The notes: generated by a model not told the origin, from the letters alone. Numbered from the stretch's first letter, positions 32,778 through 42,300 are shown. The stretch: 51,184 bases of DNA from BOG-938 sp035524315 (GCA_035524315.1 DATKPD010000086.1:1-51184); one strand, 5' to 3'. Made by a program: numbers and translations.

Positions 32778-33566
32778 ATGTTGATGGTCATCTCTCCCGC
32801 CAAGTCGCTCGACTTCACCCCGCCGCCCGCCACTATTCCCGCCACCGCGCCGATGATGGCCGCCCAGACCAAGACGTTGGCGGCCGCCACGCGCAAGCTC
32901 AAGGCGCGCGATCTCAAGCGCCTGATGGGCATTTCCGACAAGCTGGCCCTGCTCAATTACGAGCGCTTCCAGGCCTTCGATCCGGGCGGCGAGGACGGCG
33001 TGCAGGCCGCCCTGGCGTTCAACGGCGATGTCTATACCGGGCTGAAGGCGCGCACCCTCGATAAGGCGGCGCTCAATTGGGCGCAGGATCATTTGCGCAT
33101 CCTGTCGGGCCTTTACGGACTTCTGCGTCCGCTGGACGTGATCCAGCCTTATCGTCTGGAGATGGGCGTGCGGCTGAAGGTCGGCAAAGCCCACAGCCTG
33201 TACGAGTTTTGGGGCGATCGCATCGCCGAGCAACTCAACGCCGCGGCAGAAGGGCACGCGAGCCCGACGCTGATCAACCTGGCCAGCCAGGAATATTTCG
33301 GTGCGGTCCGGACCGAGGCCCTGCGCATGCCGGCCATCACCTGCCACTTCAAGGAAGTGAAGGATGGCGAGGCGCGCATCATCAGCTTTTTCGCGAAGAA
33401 GGCGCGCGGTCTGATGGCGCGGTATGTGATCGACCAGCGGCTGGACCAGCCCGATGGTCTCAAAGACTTCACAGAGCAGGGCTACGCCTTCGATCCGGGC
33501 CGGTCGGACGCGCAGAACTGGACCTTTGTGCGCCCCGAGCAGCTTGTGGGTAAAGCGGGCGCCTAA
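32778..33566 (+). CDS. yaaA: YaaA (UPF0246) peroxide-stress protein
   Basis: Cytoplasmic protein of 262 residues. The start MLMVISPAKSLDF and later FQAFDPGGEDGVQAALAFNG, then YGLLRPLDVIQPYRLEMG, and SFFAKKARGLMARY are exact signatures of the YaaA family, which binds DNA in E. coli and limits iron-dependent oxidative damage (established knowledge). ATG 32778 gives the usual length; the frame continues upstream but the extra residues are not conserved-looking. It is followed after about 57 bases by the 3-hydroxybutyrate dehydrogenase gene. Confidence 0.93.
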   Translation: MLMVISPAKSLDFTPPPATIPATAPMMAAQTKTLAAATRKLKARDLKRLMGISDKLALLNYERFQAFDPGGEDGVQAALAFNGDVYTGLKARTLDKAALNWAQDHLRILSGLYGLLRPLDVIQPYRLEMGVRLKVGKAHSLYEFWGDRIAEQLNAAAEGHASPTLINLASQEYFGAVRTEALRMPAITCHFKEVKDGEARIISFFAKKARGLMARYVIDQRLDQPDGLKDFTEQGYAFDPGRSDAQNWTFVRPEQLVGKAGA

Positions 33567-33596
33567 TCCTCGCTTCGCACGTTTGAGCGGTCTATG

Positions 33597-33612
33597 TTGC
33601 AACGCAGTGCAA
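33597..33612 (+). promoter_or_regulatory. TTGCA-N6-TGCAA operator-like element upstream of 3-hydroxybutyrate dehydrogenase
   Basis: The word TTGCAACGCAGTGCAA is a perfect TTGCA...TGCAA inverted repeat and also contains TTGC-AAC-GCAG, close to the CTGC-N3-GCAG pattern reported for PhaR, the polyhydroxybutyrate repressor of alphaproteobacteria. It runs directly into the AAGGAG ribosome site of the gene at 33624, so a bound repressor would block transcription or translation start. Identity of the binding protein is inferred. Confidence 0.5.
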
Positions 33613-33623
33613 GGAGCTAAGCC

Positions 33624-34421
33624 ATGGCCACGTCCACGGATATGAAGGGACAGGTGTCTCTGGTCACCGGTTCGACCAGCGGCATCGGCATGGCCATGGC
33701 CAGGGCCCTGGCCGGCGCGGGGTCGAACGTGGTGCTCAACGGCCTGGGCGATGCGGCGGCGATCGAGACCGAGCGCGCCAGCCTGGCGTCGGAGTTCGGG
33801 GTCGAGGTGCGCTATCACCCCGCCGACATGACCCAGGGCGACCAGATCGCCGACATGATCGCCTTCGCCGAGCGCGAGCTAGGGCGGCTGGACCTGCTGC
33901 TCAACAACGCCGGCGTGCAGCACGTGGCGCCGATCGAAGCGTTCCCGCTGGAAAACTGGAACCAGATCATCGCCATCAACCTGTCCTCGGCCTTCCACAC
34001 GATCCGCGCCGCCGTGCCGATCATGAAGAAGCAGGGGCGCGGCCGGATCGTCAACCTGGCCTCGGCTCACGCCCTGGTGGCCTCGCCGTTCAAGTCGGCC
34101 TATGTGGCGTCCAAGCATGGCATCTACGGTTTGACCAAGACCGTCGCCCTGGAAGTTGCCACCTTCAACATCACCTGCAACGCCATCTGTCCTGGCTATG
34201 TGAAGACCCCGCTGGTGGATTCGCAGATCGCCGACCAGGCCAAGGCGCGCAACATGACGCCCGATCAGGTGATGCGCGACGTGATCCTGGCGGCCCAGCC
34301 GACCAAGAAATTCGTCGAATACGACCAGATCGCTGGCCTTCTGCTGTATCTCGCGTCAGACGCCGGCGGTTCGGTCAATGGCGCGGGCCTGCAGATCGAC
34401 GGCGGCTGGACGGCCGAATAA
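33624..34421 (+). CDS. bdhA: 3-hydroxybutyrate dehydrogenase (SDR)
   Basis: NAD-dependent short-chain dehydrogenase of 265 residues that interconverts D-3-hydroxybutyrate and acetoacetate in polyhydroxybutyrate or ketone turnover. SLVTGSTSGIGMAMARAL is the cofactor loop (GxxxGIG), NNAGVQHVAP the conserved N-N-A-G, NLASAHALVASPFKSAYVASKHG provides the catalytic Ser and the Tyr-x3-Lys, and the C-terminus DGGWTAE is diagnostic of this subgroup. ATG 33624, with AAGGAG upstream. Five bases separate it from the patatin gene, which is probably co-transcribed. A TTGCA palindrome precedes it. Confidence 0.93.
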   Translation: MATSTDMKGQVSLVTGSTSGIGMAMARALAGAGSNVVLNGLGDAAAIETERASLASEFGVEVRYHPADMTQGDQIADMIAFAERELGRLDLLLNNAGVQHVAPIEAFPLENWNQIIAINLSSAFHTIRAAVPIMKKQGRGRIVNLASAHALVASPFKSAYVASKHGIYGLTKTVALEVATFNITCNAICPGYVKTPLVDSQIADQAKARNMTPDQVMRDVILAAQPTKKFVEYDQIAGLLLYLASDAGGSVNGAGLQIDGGWTAE

Positions 34422-34426
34422 CCGAT

Positions 34427-35479
34427 TTGGACAAGCCCTCGACCAAGTCGCCAAAATCGGCGCGCGCCGACGGTCCCCGCCCGGTCAGCCTCGCCTTGCA
34501 AGGCGGCGGCGCACACGGGGCGTTCGAGTGGGGGGTGATCGACCGCTTGCTCGAACGCCAAGCGATCGAAATCACGGCGATCTCGGCGGCTTCGGCCGGC
34601 GCGATGAACGCTGTGGCCGTTACCGCCGGATTGATCGAGGGCGGACCCGAGGGCGGCCGGGCCAAGCTGGAGCAGTTCTGGAAGGCCGTCAGCCGCAGCG
34701 GCGGCGGCCAGATGCTGGGCAGCAACTTCCTGGGTTCGTTCGGCGCCGGCTGGATGGAAAGCAATCCGGCGTATCGCTACTTCGAATCCCTGTCGGCGGC
34801 GGTCTCGCCCTACGACTTCAATCCGCTGAACTACAATCCCCTGCGCGACATCTTGCAGAGCCAGATCGATTTCGCCGCCATCCGGGAGCACTCGCCGGTG
34901 GAACTGTTCATCAGCGCCACCGCCGTGCGCACCTGCGAGGCCAAGGTGTTCAACGCCCACGAACTCACCGCCGATCACATCATGGCCTCGGCCTGTCTGC
35001 CGGCGATGTTCCATGCCGTTACCATCGACGGCGAGGCCTATTGGGACGGCGGCTATCTGGGCAATCCGCCGATCTGGCCCCTGGCCGAATGCAAGGCGCG
35101 CGACGTGTTGCTGGTCATGCTCAACCCGTTCGAGGCGAAGAAGACGCCCAAGAGCGCGTCGGAGATCACCGACCGGGTGGACGAGATCACCTTCAACGCG
35201 CCGCTGGTGGCGGAACTGCGCGTGATCGCGGCGGTCCATGCCTTGGTGAAGAAGGGCGGCCTGAAGGTCGGCCCCGGCTATCAGTTGCTGCGCTTCCATA
35301 TGATCGACGCGGACGGCCGGCTGAACGACCTGAAGCTGTCGAGCAAGCTCAACGTCGACTGGAATTTCCTCAACGACCTGAAGGCGCGCGGGCGCGACGC
35401 GGCGGACGATTGGTTGGCCAGCGATTACGCCCAGGTGGGCGAGGCCTCGACGGTCGGGCTGTTCAAGGCGCTGTTGTGA
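34427..35479 (+). CDS. Patatin-like phospholipase
   Basis: Protein of 350 residues with the patatin fold: the oxyanion loop LALQGGGAHGAFEWGV (about 22-37), the serine elbow SAASAGAMNAV with the nucleophile Ser56, and YWDGGYLGNP with the catalytic Asp207 of the Ser-Asp dyad. The elbow reads A-A-S-A-G where the family normally has G-x-S-x-G. It is predicted cytoplasmic and may hydrolyse lipids or, given the adjacent bdhA gene, polyhydroxybutyrate or its oligomers (inference). TTG start 34427. Spacing of five bases from bdhA suggests a shared transcript. Confidence 0.85.
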   Translation: MDKPSTKSPKSARADGPRPVSLALQGGGAHGAFEWGVIDRLLERQAIEITAISAASAGAMNAVAVTAGLIEGGPEGGRAKLEQFWKAVSRSGGGQMLGSNFLGSFGAGWMESNPAYRYFESLSAAVSPYDFNPLNYNPLRDILQSQIDFAAIREHSPVELFISATAVRTCEAKVFNAHELTADHIMASACLPAMFHAVTIDGEAYWDGGYLGNPPIWPLAECKARDVLLVMLNPFEAKKTPKSASEITDRVDEITFNAPLVAELRVIAAVHALVKKGGLKVGPGYQLLRFHMIDADGRLNDLKLSSKLNVDWNFLNDLKARGRDAADDWLASDYAQVGEASTVGLFKALL

Positions 35480-35503
35480 GGACGCTGGCATGAGGGCTTG
35501 GGC

Positions 35504-35911
35504 GTGACCACGCCGGTGCCCTGCGCCGGCGTCGTGTGCCTGCGCGGCGACCGGGTGCTGCTGGTCAAGCGCGCCAAGCCGCCCCGCATGAACGACTGGA
35601 GTCTGCCCGGCGGCCGCATCGAATGGGGCGAGCGCGCGGCGGACGCGGCCCTGCGCGAACTGCGCGAGGAGACCGGGGTTCAGGCCGATCTGCTGGGCCT
35701 GATCGACGTGATCGACTTCCTGTCCGAGGAACGGCACTTCGTGCTGGTCGATTTCGCGGCGGTTTGGCGTGCGGGCGAGCCGGTGGCCGGCGACGACGCG
35801 GCCGAGGCGCGGTTCTGCACGCAGGACGAGGTGTTGGCCCTGGTAGGCTGGTCGGAGACGGTGCGGGTGATCTTCGAGGCGATCGACCGGTTCGGCGGAG
35901 CGGCGGCGTGA
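35504..35911 (+). CDS. Nudix hydrolase
   Basis: Small NTP-diphosphate-hydrolase-type protein, about 135 residues. The Nudix box G-x5-E-x7-REUxEExGU is complete: GGRIEWGERAADAAL leads into RELREETGVQADL. The start MGVTTPVPCAGVVCLRGDRV is the beginning of the beta-grasp fold; GTG 35504 is preferred and a TTG at 35498 is possible. The substrate cannot be predicted from the box. Its stop is embedded in the GTG of the next gene (GTGA), indicating coupling. It begins 24 bases after the patatin stop. Confidence 0.9.
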   Translation: MTTPVPCAGVVCLRGDRVLLVKRAKPPRMNDWSLPGGRIEWGERAADAALRELREETGVQADLLGLIDVIDFLSEERHFVLVDFAAVWRAGEPVAGDDAAEARFCTQDEVLALVGWSETVRVIFEAIDRFGGAAA

Positions 35912-36267
35912 GGCGGCCGGCCGCAGCGCTCATTGTCGCCGCCCTGGCCGGCCCCGCTTGGGCCCAGGATCGGCCTCCGGCCCAGCTGCAGGTGCTGAGC
36001 GAGCTGGCCTATGTGCTGGGCGAGAGTCACGCCCTGCGCCAGGCGTGCCAGGGCGTGTCGGACCAATACTGGCGCGACCGCATGAGCCAGTTGCTGCAGA
36101 TGGAAACCCCAGACGAGGCGTTCGACCGGGCGCTGCGGGACAACTTCAACACCGGATACGCCGCGGCCCAGGCCCAGTATCCCACGTGCGACGCCCGCGC
36201 TCGCGCCCAGTCCGCCGCCGTCGCGCGCCGCGGCGCCGCCCTGGCCAAGGCCGCCGGCGGGCCCTGA
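35908..36267 (+). CDS. TIGR02301 family exported protein
   Basis: Small secreted or periplasmic protein, 119 residues, that overlaps the Nudix stop by a GTGA. A signal peptide RRPAAALIVAALAGPAWAQ has an Ala-x-Ala-like site before the mature start AQDRPPAQ. The mature part contains two Cys (RQACQGVS and PTCDARAR) that may form a disulfide, and helix-rich SDQYWRDRMSQLL. The sequence matches the uncharacterised alphaproteobacterial TIGR02301 family. Its TGA ends at 36267 and the convergent mutY stop begins at 36268, so the two genes abut. Confidence 0.78.
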   Translation: MRRPAAALIVAALAGPAWAQDRPPAQLQVLSELAYVLGESHALRQACQGVSDQYWRDRMSQLLQMETPDEAFDRALRDNFNTGYAAAQAQYPTCDARARAQSAAVARRGAALAKAAGGP

Positions 36268-37311
36268 TTACACCAAGCGCGTGAGGCCCGCGCGAAGGGC
36301 TTTACGGAACACGCTGGGCAGCGCTTGGGCGGCCTCCTCCAGGGGGGTCCAGATCAGGTGGGGGTCAGCGCCGGGCGCTTGCGCCGTCAGCACCTTGAGG
36401 CTGAGCGAGAAGTGGGTGAACACGTGCTCGATTTCGCCCATGGCGCGCCAGTCGGCGGGAAAGGGCGGCGTGGCGGGCTCGAGCGTGGGGGTCCAATCGC
36501 CGGTCGGCAGGGCCAGCATGCCGCCGAGTAGGCCCTTGGCGGGGCGGCGCATCAGGCCGACCTCGCCCGCGCGCAGGGCCAGGTACGCGACGCCGTACCG
36601 ATGGGGCCGGGCGCTTTTCGCTTCGCGACGCGGGTAGGTCTCGGGCGCGCCCGACTGGAACGCGGCGCAGGCGAACGCCAGGGGACAGCGCTCGCACAGC
36701 GGCGCCTTGGGCCGGCATACGGTGGCGCCGAGGTCCATAAGGGCCTGGGCCCAGTCGCCGGGGCGCTCGGGGGCCACCAGCGGCGCGGCCAGAGCCTTGA
36801 GCGCGGGCTTGGCTTGGGGCAGGCGCTGTTCGACGGCGTAGAGACGCGCCATCACCCGCTCAACATTGCCGTCCACCACATTGGCGGGGCGGTCAAAGGC
36901 GATGGCCGCGACGGCGGCGGCGGTATAGGCGCCCACGCCTGGCAGGGCGAGCAGGCCCGCCTCGGTGTCTGGAAAGACCCCGCTGAGATCGCCTGCGACC
37001 GCGCGGGCGCAGGCCAGCAGGTTGCGCGCCCGGGCGTAGTAGCCCAGCCCCGCCCAGGCGGCCATGACCTCGCCGTCCTCGGCCGCGGCCAGGTCGCGCA
37101 CCGTGGGCCACCGTGCGGTGAACGTCAGGAAATAAGGCGCGGCGTGGGGCGTGGTGGTCTGCTGCAGCATGATCTCCGACAGCCAAACCCGATAGGGGTC
37201 GGGCCGCTGGCCGCCGGCGCGCGCCTGAGGGCCCACGCGCCAGGGCAGGGCGCGGGCGTTGGCGTCGTACCAGGCGAGCAGGGCCTGGCGCAGGACGGAT
37301 GGGGCGGTCAT
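36268..37311 (-). CDS. mutY: A/G-specific adenine glycosylase MutY
   Basis: DNA-repair enzyme that removes adenine opposite 8-oxoguanine; 347 residues, usual length. The HhH domain shows LSEIMLQQTTTP (catalytic Glu46), GLLALPGVGAYTAAAVAAI and the catalytic Asp147 in NVVDGNVERV. The [4Fe-4S] Cys are Cys199, Cys206, Cys209 and Cys215 in the C-x6-C-x2-C-x5-C pattern. The C-terminal Nudix-like domain that senses 8-oxoG contains GEIEHVFTHFSL. The ATG at 37311 was chosen; a longer frame overlaps the divergent DUF721 gene and is a shadow. Confidence 0.95.
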   Translation of the reverse strand: MTAPSVLRQALLAWYDANARALPWRVGPQARAGGQRPDPYRVWLSEIMLQQTTTPHAAPYFLTFTARWPTVRDLAAAEDGEVMAAWAGLGYYARARNLLACARAVAGDLSGVFPDTEAGLLALPGVGAYTAAAVAAIAFDRPANVVDGNVERVMARLYAVEQRLPQAKPALKALAAPLVAPERPGDWAQALMDLGATVCRPKAPLCERCPLAFACAAFQSGAPETYPRREAKSARPHRYGVAYLALRAGEVGLMRRPAKGLLGGMLALPTGDWTPTLEPATPPFPADWRAMGEIEHVFTHFSLSLKVLTAQAPGADPHLIWTPLEEAAQALPSVFRKALRAGLTRLV

Positions 37312-37389
37312 GCCTCGGTTGTAGCGGGGGCGGCGGCCAAATCCAGCGGCGCCTTTTACGCCGGCCGAACCCCGGTCTAGGATGGCCGC

Positions 37390-37947
37390 ATGGCTCGACG
37401 CCCCTTGCCCGACCTGGACGAAGCCCGGCGCATTCTCGCCCAGCGGCGGACGCGGCCGCCCCCGCGCGCCGCGCCGACGGCGGGGCGCAGCCTGAACAAA
37501 TACATCAAGGGGCTGGAGCAGCGCTTCGGCCAGGGGGCGGACGTGCTGCGCGTGCGCTGGCGCGAGATCGCCGGCGAGGTGCTGGCCGCGCGCACCGAAC
37601 CGGTCAAGCTGGTGCGCCCGCGCGCGGGCGGCGGCGGCACGCTGGAAATCAAGGTCGATGGTCCCGCCGCGGCCCTGATCCAGCATCAGGCGCCCCAGAT
37701 CCTGGCGCGGGTGAATCTGTTCCTGGGCTCGGGCGCGGTGGCCAAGCTGCGCATCGTCCAGGGCAAGGTGGCGGCGCCGACGGCGGCGGGGCTGCTTCCG
37801 CGGGCGCGGCGGCTGAAGAACACCCCGCTCGACGCCGCCGCCGAGGCGGAACTGGAGGCGGGGCTGGCCAAGGCGGCTGATGGTCCGCTCAAGCAATCGC
37901 TGATGCGGCTCGGCCGCGAGGTCCTGCGCGGCAGGACCAACAATTGA
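37390..37947 (+). CDS. DUF721 (DciA-like) domain protein
   Basis: Protein of 185 residues. RSLNKYIKGLEQRFGQGADVLRVRWREIAGEV and then TLEIKVDGPAAALIQHQAPQILARVN, INLFLG correspond to the DUF721/DciA fold, the ancestral helicase-loader-associated family in many bacteria. In alphaproteobacteria the mutY-DUF721-dsbA-smc order is conserved, which this window reproduces. The C-terminus (LDAAAEAELEAGLAKAADG) is a helical Ala-rich tail. Whether it loads the replicative helicase here is not demonstrated. ATG 37390 is the start, divergent from mutY by 78 bases. Confidence 0.75.
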   Translation: MARRPLPDLDEARRILAQRRTRPPPRAAPTAGRSLNKYIKGLEQRFGQGADVLRVRWREIAGEVLAARTEPVKLVRPRAGGGGTLEIKVDGPAAALIQHQAPQILARVNLFLGSGAVAKLRIVQGKVAAPTAAGLLPRARRLKNTPLDAAAEAELEAGLAKAADGPLKQSLMRLGREVLRGRTNN

Positions 37948-38000
37948 CCTTATTGTCCAGCCTGCTTAAGCCCACGCCTCAATCCACGTCCAGGACGACC

Positions 38001-38636
38001 ATGAAGCTTCTGTCTCGCCGCGCCTGCACGATCGCCGCCGCCGTCCTCGCCCTGGCCGCTTCGGCGCCCGCCCTGGCCGCGCCTCAGCCGTTCATGGGCG
38101 ACGCGGCCGTGCTGGGTAACGCCAAGGCGCCCATTACCGTTGTCGAATACGCCTCGGCCTCTTGCCCGCATTGCGCGCGCTTCAACAACGAGGTCTTCCC
38201 GGCGTTCAAGGCCAAGTACATCGACACCGGCAAGGTGCATTACGAATTCCGCGAACTGCTGACCGAGCCGCAAGACTTCGCCGCCGCCGGCTTCCTGACC
38301 GCGCGCTGTGCGGGCCAAGCCAATTATCTGGGCGTGGTCGACGCGATTTTCCACGACCAGCAGAAGATGTACGAGAGCGGCGATCTGATCGGCGGTCTTC
38401 AGGCGATCGGGGCGCGCTTCGGGCTGAGCAAGGCCGACATGGACGCCTGCCTGCGCGACCCCAAGGCGGTCAAGGCCCTGCAGGCCCGGGTCGAGAGCGC
38501 CGAGAAGGCGGGGGTGGAAAGCACGCCAACCTTCTTCATCAACGGCAAGAAGCTCGAGGGCGAACAGTCCCTGGGCGATCTGATGTTGGTGATCGAGCCG
38601 ATGCTGGCCCGGATCAACGCCGGCGGGGCCGGCTAG
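38001..38636 (+). CDS. DsbA-family thiol-disulfide protein, soluble form
   Basis: Periplasmic thioredoxin-fold protein with a cleavable signal peptide (MKLLSRRACTIAAAVLALAA ... APALAAP) and a redox site CPHC at residues 55-58, 211 residues. The downstream ESTPTFFINGKK carries the cis-Pro, as DsbA and DsbA-like disulfide oxidoreductases do. It is related to the neighbouring lipoprotein gene, with almost identical CPHC-centred segments. It may be an isomerase or an oxidase; the CPHC dipeptide favours a DsbA-type oxidase. The ATG at 38001 gives a normal signal peptide. The upstream frame from 37944 is unlikely. Confidence 0.86.
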   Translation: MKLLSRRACTIAAAVLALAASAPALAAPQPFMGDAAVLGNAKAPITVVEYASASCPHCARFNNEVFPAFKAKYIDTGKVHYEFRELLTEPQDFAAAGFLTARCAGQANYLGVVDAIFHDQQKMYESGDLIGGLQAIGARFGLSKADMDACLRDPKAVKALQARVESAEKAGVESTPTFFINGKKLEGEQSLGDLMLVIEPMLARINAGGAG

Positions 38637-38744
38637 AGCTCATTGACAAGGATGGCGCGGCCGGGTTCCTGCGGGCGCAGGCAAAAAGGCGCGGCGCCGA
38701 GGGAATCGCGCTTAACTCAACGACCGGAATTCAGGGAAACCGCC

Positions 38745-39359
38745 ATGGGCCGTCTCAGCCGCCTAGCTTCCACCGTCATCGCCCTGTCGGCGCTGGCTCT
38801 GGCCGCCTGCAACAAGGCCGACAATTCGGCGATGAACGCCGACGAGATGAGCCTCGGCAATCCTCAGGCCAAGGTCACGGTGGTCGAGTACGCCTCCGCC
38901 TCGTGCCCTCACTGCGCGCGCTTCAACAACGAGGTGTTTCCGGCGTTCAAGGCCAAGTACATCGACACCGGCCGCATCCACTATGTGTTCCGCGAGTTTC
39001 TGACCCCGCCGATGCAATTCGCGGCCGCCGGATTCCTGGTCGCGCGCTGCGCCGGAAAAGACAAATATTTCAGCGTGTTGGATACGATCTATCACGATCA
39101 GGCCCAAATCTACCAGAGTGGCGACCTGCGCGGCGGCCTGCTCAAGATCGCCCAGTCCACCGGCATGACCGAGCAGCAGTTCGACAACTGCATTTCCAAC
39201 ACCGATGCGCTCAAGGCGCTCAACGACCGGGTGCAGAAGGCGCAGGACAACGATCACATCGACGGCACGCCGACCTTCGTGATCAATGGCAAGCAGGCGG
39301 CGTCCGGCGAAATGACCCTGGGTCAGCTCGACGACGCCATCAAAGCCGCAGGCGGCTAG
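38745..39359 (+). CDS. DsbA-family thiol-disulfide lipoprotein
   Basis: Second DsbA-like protein, 204 residues, with a lipobox (VIALSALALAACNKAD; Cys22 after LAA) so it is anchored to a membrane, and the same CPHC redox site (residues 54-57) and TPTFVINGKQ cis-Pro region. The segment around the active site matches the preceding gene in nearly every position (SASCPHCARFNNEVFPAFKA), so the pair arose by tandem duplication, with different membrane attachment. Gap to the first gene is 108 bases. The ATG at 38745 is preferred because it alone gives a lipobox of normal length. Confidence 0.88.
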   Translation: MGRLSRLASTVIALSALALAACNKADNSAMNADEMSLGNPQAKVTVVEYASASCPHCARFNNEVFPAFKAKYIDTGRIHYVFREFLTPPMQFAAAGFLVARCAGKDKYFSVLDTIYHDQAQIYQSGDLRGGLLKIAQSTGMTEQQFDNCISNTDALKALNDRVQKAQDNDHIDGTPTFVINGKQAASGEMTLGQLDDAIKAAGG

Positions 39360-39372
39360 GCGCCCCCCAACG

Positions 39373-42300
39373 GTGCAATTCCAGAAGCTGCGCCTTTCGG
39401 GCTTCAAGTCCTTCGTCGAACCGACCGAGTTCCGGATCGAGCCTGGTCTGACGGGCGTGGTTGGGCCCAACGGCTGCGGCAAGTCCAACCTTCTGGAGGC
39501 CCTGCGCTGGGTCATGGGGGCCAATTCGGCGAAGGCCATGCGCGCGGGGGGCATGGACGACGTGATCTTCGCCGGTGCCGGCGCGCGCCCCACGCGCAAT
39601 CACGCCGAGGTCACGCTGCACATCGACAACGCCGACCGAACCGCGCCGGCCGAGTTCAACGACCACCCGCTGATCGAGGTCTCGCGGCGGATCGACAAGG
39701 GCGAGGGCTCGACCTATCGGGTCAACGGGCGCGAGGTGCGCGCGCGCGACGTGCAATTGCTGTTCGCCGACGCCTCTACCGGGGCGAATTCCCCCGCCCT
39801 GGTGCGCCAGGGCCAGATCTCCGAACTGATCGCGGCCAAACCGCAGAACCGCCGGATGATCCTTGAGGAGGCCGCCGGGGTCTCGGGCCTGCACACGCGT
39901 CGGCACGAGGCGGACCTGCGGCTGCGCGCGGCCGAGGCCAATCTGCTGCGGCTGGACGACGTGACCCGCGAGCTGGAAAGCGCGCTCGGCCGGTTGCGGC
40001 GCGAGGCGCGGGCGGCGGAGAAGTACAAGCGCCTGGCGGCCGAGATCCGCATGGTGCAGAGCGCGGTCCTGTTGTCGCGCTGGCGTGAGGCCGAAGACGC
40101 GGGCAGGCGGGCCCAGAGCGAGGCCGCCGAGGCCGCCGTCGCGGTCGAACAGACCGCCCGCGCCGCCGCGGAAGCCGCCACGGCGGCGGCGACGGCTTCG
40201 GAAGCGCTCAAGCCCCTGCGCGAGGAGGAGGCGGTGGCCGCCGCTGTTCTGCACCGTCTCGCGATCGAAAAGGATCGGCTGGAGCGCGAGGCCGAGCTGG
40301 CCGCCGCCGAGGTCAAGCGGCTGAATGAGGCCCTGGCGCGGATCGGCGCGGACCGGGCGCGTGAGGCGCAACTGATCGAGGACGCCGAAGCGGCGCTCAG
40401 CCGCCTGTCGCACGAGATCGCGGCGCTGCAGAGCGAGATCGCCGCCGCGCCCGAACACCTGCCCCATTTGCAGGCGGCCGCCGACGCCGCCGAAGCGGCG
40501 CGGGCCAAGGCCGAGGCCGAGGTCGAGCAATTGGCCGCCGCCGCCGCCGCCGAGGAGGCCGGTCGCCGCGCGGCCCAGACGCGGCTGGACGAAGCGCGCG
40601 CGCGCCTGGCCCGGACCGTGCGCGCCCTGGACGCCGCCAAGGGCGACCGCGCGGCCCTGGGGCCCGCTGAAGACCCCCGCCTGGCCGACGCCAAGACGCG
40701 CTTCGACGCGGCGCTGGAGGCCCTGCGCAAGGCGCGGGCGGCGCAGGAGAAAGCCGAGCAAGAGCAGGCGGCGGCTCAAGGCGCCGAGGCCAAGGCGCGC
40801 GAGGCGGCGCGCAAGGCCGAGGACCAACTCAACCGGCTCAAGGCCGAAGCCCGGGGGCTGGCGCAACTGGCCGCTCCGGCCCCGCGCGGCGGCTTTGCGC
40901 GCGCCAGCGACGCGATCCAGCCGCAGCGCGGCTATGAGGCCGCCCTGGCGGCGGCCCTGGGCGACGACGTGGACGCGGCGCTCGATCCGAAGGCGCCGGC
41001 CTTCTGGGGCGGCGCCGAAGCCCCGCCCGGCGCGGGCTGGCCGGCGGGCGCCGAGCCGCTGGCCCCGCTGATCAAGGCCCCGCCGGCGCTCGCGGCGCGG
41101 CTGGCGCTGACCGGGCTGGTGGCGCGCGCGGACGGCGACCGACTGCAGAAGCTTCTGCCGGTTGGGGCGCGGCTGGTGTCGAAAGAGGGCGACCTCTGGC
41201 GCTGGGACGGGTTTGTCGCGCGCGCCGAGGCGCCGCGTCCCGCCGCCGTGCGTCTGGCGCAAAAGGCGCGCCTGGCCGACCTGGAGAACGAGATCGACGC
41301 CCTGGCCCCGGCGGCGGCGGCGGCCGCCGCCGCTCAGAAGGCCGCCGTGGCGGCGCTGCAGGGCGCCGATCAGGCGGTGCGCGAGGCCCGGAAGGGACCG
41401 CCCGAGGCCGAAAGGGAGCTTGGCCGCGCGCGTGAGGCGCTGGACGGCCTGACGCGCGAGGGGGCCCGGCGCGACGCCCGCGCCCAGTCGCTCGACGAGA
41501 CCATCGCCCGGTTCGAGGAAGAACGCGCGGAAGCCGAAGGCGCGCTCCAGGTCGCCGAAGAAGCCGCCGTCCAGGCGACGGCTTCCGACGGTCTGGGGCC
41601 GCGCCTGACCGAGGCGCGCCAAGCGTCGGCGGTCGCGCGCGAGGCGGCCTCGAGCGCCCGTTCGGCGCTGGACGTGGAGCGGCGCCTGCGCGAGGGCCGC
41701 AAGAGCCGGTTGGAAACCTTGGGCGCCGACCAGGCCGATTGGACCCGCCGCAGCGCGGGCGCCGCCAAGCGCACCGAGACCCTGGCGCAAGAGGCGGCCA
41801 AGACCGAAAAGGCCCTGGCTGTGGCGCGCGAGGCGCCGCAAGCGATCAGCGGGCGCACGCTCAAGCTGATGGACGAACTGGTGGTGGCCGAGGCGCGGCG
41901 CGCCAAGGCCGGCGATGCGCTGGCGGCGGCGGAGCGGGCGCTGGCCGAGGCCGACCGGACCGCGCGCGCGGCCGATCACGCCGCCTCCGAAGCGCGCGAA
42001 CGGCGCGGCGCGATGCAGGCGCGACTGGAGGCCGGACTGACGCGCCTGGCCGAGGTGGGCGGCGACATCCGCGAGGCGACGGGGCTGGAGCCCGACCAAC
42101 TGGCGCGCCGCCTGACCGAGGAAGCGGCGGCTGTGCCCGCCGATCCGGCGGGGGTGGAGGCGCACCTGCGCGCGCTGGAGCGCGAACGCGACGCCCTGGG
42201 ACTGGTCAATCTGCGCGCCGAGGACGAGGCCAAGGAATACGCCGAGCGGCTGCAGGGCCTGCTGACCGAGCGCGCTGATCTGGACGGGGCGGTGGCGCGC

